A stretch of DNA of 64,000 bases from an uncultured bacterium (GTDB lineage Bacteria; Planctomycetota; UBA1135; GCA-002686595), in NCBI GenBank assembly GCA_937896235.1, contig CALBMX010000027.1, positions 52,362 through 116,361 of the forward strand, read 5' to 3'. The position numbers and the translations under genes are program-made. Of the stretch, positions 33,999 through 41,214 are shown one piece after another. Below the pieces are notes generated by a model. That model ran no database searches. It was not told the origin of the DNA and saw only the letters and a program-made list of their open reading frames with translations. Positions within the stretch are counted from its first letter, which is position 1; every line of letters starts with the position of its first letter.

Positions 33999-34973
33999 CT
34001 ACTGCTTCAGAATCCAGCGCTCCAGCGAGGGCATCCCCGCCAGGAAAATGCGGCCCGCCCGGCCCAAGCTAAGCGCACTGCAATTCTCTAACGTGTCGCT
34101 CGTCTTGTGCCAGTGTTGATTTTGGGGTCCGTACTCGAAGTCGATCAAGTCCACCGCTGGAATACCGACAACTTGGAAGGAGAGATGGTCATCCTTGATC
34201 GGAAGGGAGCGGCGGGGAGCCATGTGATTTCCGAGGCCTTTCGCCGCCGCTGCAACCTCGAAGAGCTCCATCAGCTCGCGGCGTGAATAGGTATCGTGGA
34301 AGATCGTGAGGTTCTTGTCCCCGAGCATGTCGAGGATGACCACGGCGCCAACCCTGGCCGCCTGCTTTGTCTTCGCTAGGTTGTTCGCGTGGTACCGGGA
34401 TCCGTAGGTGTTGTCTTTGCCTTCCCATTGGAAGTTGACCGCCTCCTCCCCGTCGATGAAGAGCAAGCGCACGGGGACCGTGCGCTGAAAGTTGTCCCTT
34501 GTCAGAACTCGAGCTAGCTCAAGTAGAATAGCTGTGCCCGATCCGCCATCGTTTGCTCCGACGAAGGGCCCCCCCTCGTCCGCTTCAATAATCTTCGTAT
34601 CGAAGTGGGTGCCAATGATCATTGAGAGGCCGTCCGGGTCGGCGCCAAGCGCGTTGGGGGCGAGATCGACAAACAGGTTTTCAAACTGGATGTCGCCAAC
34701 TGGCGTTGTGTCCGTAAACGGTTCACGAGTTACCGTAAGGCCCAAAGTCTGGAGCTCAGTGGAGATGTAGTCGCGCAGAGCGGCGTTTGCAGGCGATCCT
34801 GATGGTCGAGGCCCAAATGCGACAATTCGTTCCAGATGAGCCCATGCGTTCGTGGCGCTAAACGAGGACTGCTCATTGCCGTTGCCGTTGTCGGGCGACG
34901 AACAAGCGGCGAGTGCCCATCCTAGGGCAAGAGCAAGTATCGGAAGGGTGGCGCGAGGGATCTGTTTCTGCAT
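33999..34973 (-). CDS. M28-family lipoprotein resembling glutaminyl-peptide cyclotransferase
   Basis: A 324-residue lipoprotein from ATG 34973: signal PILALALGWALAAC with lipobox LAAC. The M28 zinc-site residues are in order: GTHFDTK, GANDGGSGTAILLELARVL, LLFIDGEEA, LDMLGD and a final HWHKTSDT. Details match the glutaminyl cyclase branch: DGEEAVNFQWEGKDNTYGSR (cf. DGEEAF.qW...dslYGSR) and IKDDHLSFQVVGIPAVDLID (cf. I.DDH.PFl..GVPvlhlI). This suggests formation of N-terminal pyroglutamate on exported proteins, though aminopeptidase activity cannot be excluded. A longer frame to 35222 lacks a signal and is rejected. Divergent from the next gene with 121 bases between. Confidence 0.75.
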   Translation of the reverse strand: MQKQIPRATLPILALALGWALAACSSPDNGNGNEQSSFSATNAWAHLERIVAFGPRPSGSPANAALRDYISTELQTLGLTVTREPFTDTTPVGDIQFENLFVDLAPNALGADPDGLSMIIGTHFDTKIIEADEGGPFVGANDGGSGTAILLELARVLTRDNFQRTVPVRLLFIDGEEAVNFQWEGKDNTYGSRYHANNLAKTKQAARVGAVVILDMLGDKNLTIFHDTYSRRELMELFEVAAAAKGLGNHMAPRRSLPIKDDHLSFQVVGIPAVDLIDFEYGPQNQHWHKTSDTLENCSALSLGRAGRIFLAGMPSLERWILKQ

Positions 34974-35094
34974 GCTCCATAGACTAGCGAATCTTGGACG
35001 TGGCTTTCGTTTGCGTGTGGGCAACTTCTCACTTGGATTTGTTTTTCTCAACTGGTCGCCACATCTTGGGTGGCCGTCGGACAGAATCGAGGGA

Positions 35095-36636
35095 ATGAAT
35101 GCTTGGAAAATTGTCAGCGCGGCGAGCCTCGTGGTGTTTGCGGGGTGTGGTGAGTCGCAACCCGAGCCTGTTATTCCAGGGGACGTCCTGTTGATTGTTA
35201 TCGACACTTTGCGGGCTGACATCCTCTCGAGCTATGGGTATCCGAAACCGACGAGCCCCAACTTGGATGCACTGGCGGCCGATGGCATTCGCTTTGATGA
35301 GGTGCTAACTCAAGCCCCCAACACGGCAACGAGTCATGCGACCTTATTTACAGGACTTACGCCTTGGACACACCGCGTCGCAAACTTGACAAGTTTGGAG
35401 ATGGGGACGGCGGGGTTGCCTCCCGCATTTACGACGATTGCCGAGAGGTTCCAGGCGCGGGACTATCGGACTGCGGCCTTTACCGACGGTGGTCCTCTTG
35501 GGCACGCTTGGAATCTGATGCAGGGCTTTGATCATCTCGAGGGGAAGTTCGAAGGTGTCGAAGCCAAGGTTGACCAACTTCTGCAGTGGCTGGACGGTGA
35601 CGGAGCCGACGACAAGCAATCCAACTTCATGTTTTTGCACACCTACCAGGTGCACGAACCCTATCTGCCCCCGCTAGAGCTCGCGGCGAAGTTCAACTCG
35701 AACCCGGGGTATGACGGTCCGGTGCTGGACTCGGAGAGACGTGCTCGTGAGCTGCGGGATTCCGGAGACGAGAAGGAGCCCAACGGGAAAATCCTCTACG
35801 AGCACAAGGCGAGCTTTACCCCAGAGGATGTTCAATACCTGTTCGATTTGTATACCGCTGAACTCGCGTATACGGACGCTCAACTGGGGCGGCTCTTCGA
35901 CGCGCTTAAGGCTGCGGGTCGCTTTGATGGGATGACGATTATGGTCACCAGCGATCATGGGGAAGAGTTCGGGGAGCATGGTGAGTTCGGCCATATCCAA
36001 CTGCACCGCGAGACGCTGCGCGTGCCTCTGATTATTCGATTCCCCAAAGAACTCGGGGGCCCTTGGGAGAGCTATCGAGGGACGGTGGTTAAGGAGCGCG
36101 TGAGCCAGGTGGATGTGCACGCGACCTTGGTCGAGCTTGTTGGTGCTACCTGGGAAGTCGATGCGGGCCGCTCGTTTTTTGCGGACATGCGTGAGGGCTC
36201 ATTTGTAGAGCGCACTTCGTATAGCGAGACGACCGAAGGGATCTATGGCGCGAAGGCGCAGTGGGGATACATGAGGAGTCAGCGCGCCGTTCGCCATGGC
36301 GAGTGGGCGATGGTGGAGAATGAAGCGGGGGGGACGAGGGTGCGCGAGCTAGGGCTTGCGGGTTCCCCGGTTGTTCCGATGCGGGCGGGCTCTCCTGCAT
36401 TGGTAAAGGAATCGACTCCGGGAGGTGTGGACGGGGATAAGTCCAAACTTCCGTTCCTGCAGACCCTTTCGGGACGCGTCAATCGGCACCTCAGTGATGC
36501 CGAAGCGCTTCGAATGGAGCTTTTGGCGGGCCAGAGCACGAGCTTTTCTGCACGCGTAGACGGTGAGAATCGCAGCGAACTGGAGGCCTTGGGTTATCTG
36601 GAAGGCGAGCCGAGCAAAGTCGAAGAGGAGAAGTAG
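35095..36636 (+). CDS. Sulfatase-like hydrolase (alkaline phosphatase superfamily), lipoprotein
   Basis: A 513-residue protein with a lipoprotein-like signal (SLVVFAGC; Cys18). The sulfatase/phosphatase fold is clear: VLLIVIDTLRAD (metal Asp37), SPNLDALAADGIRFDEV, APNTATSHATLFTGL and, later, VTSDHGEEFGEHGEFGH. The position of the formylglycine-forming Cys/Ser (CxPxR) is Thr77, with Thr and His replacing Pro and Arg. It should not carry formylglycine and may instead act like Thr-dependent phosphodiesterases or transferases of this superfamily. ATG 35095 follows GAGGGA; a longer frame from 34852 lacks a signal peptide. Substrate unknown. Confidence 0.75.
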   Translation: MNAWKIVSAASLVVFAGCGESQPEPVIPGDVLLIVIDTLRADILSSYGYPKPTSPNLDALAADGIRFDEVLTQAPNTATSHATLFTGLTPWTHRVANLTSLEMGTAGLPPAFTTIAERFQARDYRTAAFTDGGPLGHAWNLMQGFDHLEGKFEGVEAKVDQLLQWLDGDGADDKQSNFMFLHTYQVHEPYLPPLELAAKFNSNPGYDGPVLDSERRARELRDSGDEKEPNGKILYEHKASFTPEDVQYLFDLYTAELAYTDAQLGRLFDALKAAGRFDGMTIMVTSDHGEEFGEHGEFGHIQLHRETLRVPLIIRFPKELGGPWESYRGTVVKERVSQVDVHATLVELVGATWEVDAGRSFFADMREGSFVERTSYSETTEGIYGAKAQWGYMRSQRAVRHGEWAMVENEAGGTRVRELGLAGSPVVPMRAGSPALVKESTPGGVDGDKSKLPFLQTLSGRVNRHLSDAEALRMELLAGQSTSFSARVDGENRSELEALGYLEGEPSKVEEEK

Positions 36637-36738
36637 GGCCGGTGCTAGCTGGCCAGAAATGGGGGTGGCGCGACGACGTCCCTATTCTGTTCGGTTGCTA
36701 GGTGGCAAGGTGGGGGTAGTTTTGCCAAACTCCACCAC

Positions 36739-37956
36739 ATGAATACTCGAGCTTTGTTATCGACCACTCTTGACGCCTCTCTCGCACCCCTCGGCACTCG
36801 CATTGTGTTGGCCGCACTTGTCATGGGAGCACTTTCGAGCAGCTGCCGGGACTCCAGTGCCACCGGTAGCATCTCCGGAGGTGTCGCCTTGATCCCTAGC
36901 ATCGCCGGCACAGGTGGCTGCAATGGTGGCGACCAAGTGTTCACGGTTGGACAGGCATTTACGTCGATTCCCCTAGTGAGCTGGACCGGAGATGCCATGA
37001 GCCAGGTCGCGGGGGCGCGTGGCGAAGAGAAGCTCTACATGAGTGGTGCAAACGCCACCCTTTTCGAAGTCGATTTGACCGGTGGTGGTGCGCCCGTTGA
37101 AACATCGCTCATCAGCGCGGGTGCCGTGCAGGCGCTTGTGGACCCTCTTTTGAGTGGTCCAGCACCCATCCTCTCCGGATTGTGCGTGCTCGATGCTGAC
37201 TACCTTCTCGTCATGGAGCACAGCTTTAATGTTGTGCTACTTGTCTCGCGCTCCGTACCGGACGCCATCACCTTATTCGCCGGGATTCCACTCTCCACCC
37301 CCGGCAATGCCGATGGTCCGTCGAGTCTGTCGCGGTTTAGTTTTTCTGCACCCGCCTCACTGGTGGCAACGGGCGACGGAACTGTTTATGTGGCGGACTC
37401 CGGGAACCACTCGATTCGCTCCTTGCGAGACGATTTCGTCTCAACGATTGCTGGAAGTGGCTCCCCGTTTTTTGGGGACGGCGCTCTCCAGAGCGTCTTT
37501 TTTGACACGCCGTCAGGCTTGAGCATTACCTGTAGCGGTCGGCTCTTGATCAGCGAGCTCGGTCTTGGCCTCGCAGGCGGGCACCGTATTCGCAGTCTTG
37601 AGTTGGGTGTGTTGACGTTCTTCGGCCAGGGGGGGACAGTCGAGACGTTGGTGGGCGACGGTACACCGACCTCTGTCCAAGGCACAGGGACGATGGCGAG
37701 TGTCGCAGGCCCGATGTCGCCCGTCTCAACGGCGGATGGCAGCATCTATTGGATCGATGGAGACACCGGCGTCTTGAGGCGCTGGTCGGCGCTAGACGGC
37801 GCTGTGGACTGCCCCTTGTGGACGGACTGCGCGTCCGTAGTCGGAGGCTCCGAGCGTTTTACTCCGATGGGACTCACGACTCTCGTCTCTTCCGACGGCG
37901 GCATGCTGTACGCCTTAGACGCGCTAGCAGGCACGCTCGTTCGCGTCACGCCGTAA
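36739..37956 (+). CDS. Exported NHL-repeat beta-propeller protein
   Basis: A 405-residue protein. After a short charged start there is a hydrophobic export signal (TRIVLAALVMGALSSSC), possibly a lipoprotein signal although the lipobox is poor. Repeats of the NHL type follow: GTVYVADSGNHSIRSL is a near-perfect unit, with others at LLISELGLGLAGGHRIRSLE and SIYWIDGDTGVLRRW. The intervals end in loops such as STIAGSGSPFFGDG and ETLVGDGTPTSVQG, typical of NHL propellers. These serve binding rather than catalysis. It is convergent with the OPT transporter gene. Confidence 0.7.
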   Translation: MNTRALLSTTLDASLAPLGTRIVLAALVMGALSSSCRDSSATGSISGGVALIPSIAGTGGCNGGDQVFTVGQAFTSIPLVSWTGDAMSQVAGARGEEKLYMSGANATLFEVDLTGGGAPVETSLISAGAVQALVDPLLSGPAPILSGLCVLDADYLLVMEHSFNVVLLVSRSVPDAITLFAGIPLSTPGNADGPSSLSRFSFSAPASLVATGDGTVYVADSGNHSIRSLRDDFVSTIAGSGSPFFGDGALQSVFFDTPSGLSITCSGRLLISELGLGLAGGHRIRSLELGVLTFFGQGGTVETLVGDGTPTSVQGTGTMASVAGPMSPVSTADGSIYWIDGDTGVLRRWSALDGAVDCPLWTDCASVVGGSERFTPMGLTTLVSSDGGMLYALDALAGTLVRVTP

Positions 37957-38054
37957 AGGGATCCAACTGTCGGGCTGGCCAAGACGTCCTCTGGAGAGCT
38001 GAGCCGAGTCCACGACGCCTTCTGTGTTTTCCGTTGAGGCTCGCGCACGCACCC

Positions 38055-38092
38055 GTGTTGTAGCCGAACCAATCTAGGCCCGGCTACAACAC
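38055..38092. terminator. Perfect 12-bp hairpin between convergent genes
   Basis: GTGTTGTAGCCG (38055-38066) and CGGCTACAACAC (38081-38092) are exact reverse complements around a 14-base loop. It sits between the stops of the NHL gene (37956) and the OPT gene (38112), so it can serve both strands. No T-run is seen on either side. Confidence 0.65.
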
Positions 38093-38111
38093 AGAGGGTC
38101 TGCGCAGGCTG

Positions 38112-39983
38112 CTAAGCCTTGCGCTTAGCGCCAAGCGAGTTGGTGTAGATCACACTGCCGGCCGCCAAAAGTAGAATCACGGTCCCGGCCAACTTGACGG
38201 AGCCCGGCAGGTTCGCGAATACTTCGAACTGCAACCTCTCGTCGTCGAAGCCGCTCACAATGGCTACGCCCAGGATCAAATCAAGCAACGCGGCACCTGT
38301 GATGAGTCCGGCCGCGGCCAGAATCGATTCGCCCCGTTGGCGTGCGCCTGGACCCTCGGCGAAGTAGCGGAACATCGATCCGATGAGAATCGCAATGCCG
38401 ACATCCGCGGGCAGGTAAATACCTACGGCGAGAGCCATCGCCGGAAGCATGAGGCCACGCTTCTTGCCAATGATCTCCAAGCCGATGGAGACGACGCCGA
38501 TGACCGCACCAACCAAAATGGGGATGACCGGAACGGACTTGTTGATGAGGATGGCGTCAAAGACGCTGGCAAACATCGTCGCCTGGGGCGCACCTAACTT
38601 CTCACTGCCCAGGACATAAGCGTCGTGAGCGATATAGAGAGCAAAGGGGACGCAGATCGCGGCGAGCAACAAGCCAAGGATTTGAGCTAAGAAGCCATCT
38701 TGGACCTTCACTCCGCATAACTGGAGTGTTTTGTAATCTTGGCTGGAGTCGTTTGCAGTGCAAACCGCAACACACGCGCCGACCAGGAGAGGCGTTAGGA
38801 TCAGGACGTCTTCCACTTGATCGTGGCCAAGCGCGAGAGCCGTGCCACAGAGTGCCAGAGCGGTGACAAAGACAGTTCCCGATACGGGCGACGCGGAGGA
38901 GCCAATCTGGAGGGAGAGGATCGCTCCCAGGCCGACCATCACCATCGCGCAGAGCAGAATGGAGGCCGTCATGGAGAAGCTGTAGATGCCAACTCCCTCT
39001 TTGTCGATTAGCCAAAACAGGATGATTGCCATGCCGATGAAAATGGAGGTCTTCAGCCAACGCTGAACTCCGGGTGCAATCGCAAGAAGCTGCTGGGGGT
39101 CGTCGTCGTGGCTATCGGAAACCCGTGCTGTGAAAAAGCGTGCCATGGAGTAGATCACCGCGACGCCCATTGCGCCTCCGCCGACCCACTTCATCATGAT
39201 CTTGATCTCATCGGGGGCAAAGGCGGCGACGTCTCCGTCCACCTGGCCTGTCAGCCAGATCTTTCCGAGTAGGTGAACAGCTGCACCGGCAAAAACGAGC
39301 AGGCCGGTTCCGATCGTCAGTAGGCCACCAATGCCGATAACCATGACGTCGAGGGGGAGTCCAACCTCGAGGCTGCCCTTGCCAGGTCGGATGTGGGCTG
39401 CGATCGCCCCTTTGATTGCGCCCGCCTTGATGAACAGTGGAGTGATCACACCCACAGCCATCCCAAGGTAGAGCGACTTCTTCAGGTTGGGCCGTTTGCT
39501 CGGATCCGATGCCGCCGCTGCGATCATGGTCTCGCACGCGTGCGCTTCCGGCGCGGGGAGGCTCTTGTCGGTCAGGAACTTCCGGGTCGTCAAACCAACA
39601 AAGCCGAATCCGATCAAGGCGCCTGCGAGGCTAAGAATGATCAGGGATACAACGTCCACTGGGGGGACCGCGATGGCCTCTAGACCCTCCTTCAAGCGCT
39701 CTACGTTCCGGTTGGCGTAGAGGATCTGTACAACGGGCGCTGTGAAGATCACCCCGGAGGTCACCGCCATGCCGGCGGATCCGGCGACTTGAGCGATGTT
39801 CAAGAAGCGCGTGCCTCCCTCGGAGGCAACCCTCTTCGTGAAGGCTCCCCAAGCAAACAGGATCACAAGGGGGCTAACTCCCGGAGAGATTCCTGCCTTT
39901 AGGCCGGCAATAACGAGGGCACAGGCGAGGATCGTCGAAACGATAACACCAAATGCGATTCCAAAGCGGTCGTCGCGATTCAT
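38112..39983 (-). CDS. OPT-family oligopeptide/metal-chelate transporter
   Basis: A 623-residue polytopic membrane protein with about 14-16 hydrophobic segments. Features of the OPT family include GVSPLVILFAWGAFTKR, FLTDKSLPAPEAHACETMIA, TANDSSQDYKTLQLCGVKVQ and INKSVPVIPILVGAVIG. Bacterial members import small peptides or metal chelates by proton symport; the substrate here is unknown. ATG 39983 (MNRDDRFGIAFG) is preferred; an in-frame start at 40019 would add 12 residues. The gene stands alone on the minus strand, with 237 bases to the divergent glycosyltransferase gene. Confidence 0.82.
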   Translation of the reverse strand: MNRDDRFGIAFGVIVSTILACALVIAGLKAGISPGVSPLVILFAWGAFTKRVASEGGTRFLNIAQVAGSAGMAVTSGVIFTAPVVQILYANRNVERLKEGLEAIAVPPVDVVSLIILSLAGALIGFGFVGLTTRKFLTDKSLPAPEAHACETMIAAAASDPSKRPNLKKSLYLGMAVGVITPLFIKAGAIKGAIAAHIRPGKGSLEVGLPLDVMVIGIGGLLTIGTGLLVFAGAAVHLLGKIWLTGQVDGDVAAFAPDEIKIMMKWVGGGAMGVAVIYSMARFFTARVSDSHDDDPQQLLAIAPGVQRWLKTSIFIGMAIILFWLIDKEGVGIYSFSMTASILLCAMVMVGLGAILSLQIGSSASPVSGTVFVTALALCGTALALGHDQVEDVLILTPLLVGACVAVCTANDSSQDYKTLQLCGVKVQDGFLAQILGLLLAAICVPFALYIAHDAYVLGSEKLGAPQATMFASVFDAILINKSVPVIPILVGAVIGVVSIGLEIIGKKRGLMLPAMALAVGIYLPADVGIAILIGSMFRYFAEGPGARQRGESILAAAGLITGAALLDLILGVAIVSGFDDERLQFEVFANLPGSVKLAGTVILLLAAGSVIYTNSLGAKRKA

Positions 39984-40220
39984 GGGGGGGCTGGGGTAGA
40001 GTAAGGCGAGGCCACTCAAGAAATGTTTCTCAAGTCACCATGGCGACATTGGCGCTAGTCGGCCGAAAGAATAGTCATCAGGAAACCCTGGACCGAATTC
40101 GGATGTCTTTGGACTCCGGACCGGGGGCTCGCTGTTCCCGACGATAACCCCTACAGATCCCCAATAACAAGCACCGGTTGGACATCCCACGATTCCAGCA
40201 CGATTACGCTTCTCTATCCT
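39984..40220. other. Divergent intergenic region between OPT and glycosyltransferase genes
   Basis: These 237 bases hold no gene I can support. A small palindrome, AGAAATGTTTCT (40019-40030), flanked by two CTCAAG copies, lies 36 bases upstream of the OPT start and might be an operator. No clear sigma-70 promoter is visible. Confidence 0.35.
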
Positions 40221-41153
40221 ATGCCCCGCTCCCTTGTCTCGATCCTGCTGCCGACGCTAAACGGAGCCGATTCCTTGCCTGGATTGCTCGCCGCAATTCA
40301 GGACCAAGTTCTAGACGCATCGATCGAAATTGTCGCCTTTGACTCGGGCTCGACGGATGGAACTTTGGACCTGCTCCAAGCCGCGGGAGCCCGAATCGAA
40401 CACATTCCAAAGGCTGAGTTCAGTCACGGAGGTACGCGCAATCTCATCGCTGCTGCCGCTCGTGGGGAGTACCTTGTATTTTTCTCTCAAGATGTGCTTC
40501 CCCAAGGCACGGACTATCTAGCCAAGCTGCTCTTGCCGTTCACCGATGACCGTGTGGCTGGGGTGTGCGCGCGAGTGTTACCCTTTCCCAGTAGCGATCC
40601 ACTGACAGCGCGAACCGTCCTCGACCTTCCAGAGGCCTCCACGGAGAGCTGCATACGCGACCTCGACCTTTGCGGCCCCATTTGGGAAGTAGGCCTATTG
40701 GAGCGCATGGAGGTCTTGCGCTTCAACAATGTTGCGAGTGCAGCCCGCGCCGATATCTTTCAAAAGTATCCGTTCCCGGAGGTCGCTTTTGGGGAAGACT
40801 TTGCATGGGCCGCGCGGGTACTGACCGCTGGATATAGGATTGCCTTTACGGCTGAGTGTTCCGTGTATCATGGGCATCACTACACTCCCAAGGAGGCCTA
40901 TCGACGCTACCACGTGGATGCAGCATTCCACCTCGCCGCCCATAGCTGGAATATGCGCCCTACTTTGGTGTCCGTGGCCCGCGGCTTCGTCTTTGAGCTT
41001 TGGGCTGACATCCGCTTCCTGAGCAAAACCCATTGGAAAGGCGCGGGGTACCTGTTGCGTGCGCCAGCCCTTCGATTCGCACAGGTTTGGGGTCAATATA
41101 GGGGGGCCCGAAAACAGGTGCCTCTCGACCCCAGCGCAAGCCTGAAGCTCTAG
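40221..41153 (+). CDS. Glycosyltransferase family 2 (rhamnosyltransferase-like)
   Basis: A 310-residue cytoplasmic GT-A enzyme. SILLPTLNGADSLPGLLAAI starts the nucleotide-binding domain, AFDSGSTDGTLDLL binds UDP/dTDP, and FSHGGTRNLIAAAARGEYLVF is typical of rhamnosyltransferase-like members. FSQDVLP gives the Asp of the metal site and FGEDFAWAARVL the likely catalytic acidic pair. It is the first of four glycosyltransferase genes on this strand, which suggests surface-polysaccharide assembly. Its N-terminal domain is very similar in layout to that of the next gene, so the two may share an origin. Confidence 0.82.
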   Translation: MPRSLVSILLPTLNGADSLPGLLAAIQDQVLDASIEIVAFDSGSTDGTLDLLQAAGARIEHIPKAEFSHGGTRNLIAAAARGEYLVFFSQDVLPQGTDYLAKLLLPFTDDRVAGVCARVLPFPSSDPLTARTVLDLPEASTESCIRDLDLCGPIWEVGLLERMEVLRFNNVASAARADIFQKYPFPEVAFGEDFAWAARVLTAGYRIAFTAECSVYHGHHYTPKEAYRRYHVDAAFHLAAHSWNMRPTLVSVARGFVFELWADIRFLSKTHWKGAGYLLRAPALRFAQVWGQYRGARKQVPLDPSASLKL

Positions 41154-41214
41154 CCTAAAACTCCTTCGGCACACCCCGCGCATTGGGCTCTCTCTCGGGA
41201 TAGACTTTGTATTG

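Noticed and set aside
39953..40147. Small frame between the OPT and glycosyltransferase genes
   Set aside because: No family, no ribosome-binding site and Arg/Ser-rich sequence; not enough to call a gene.
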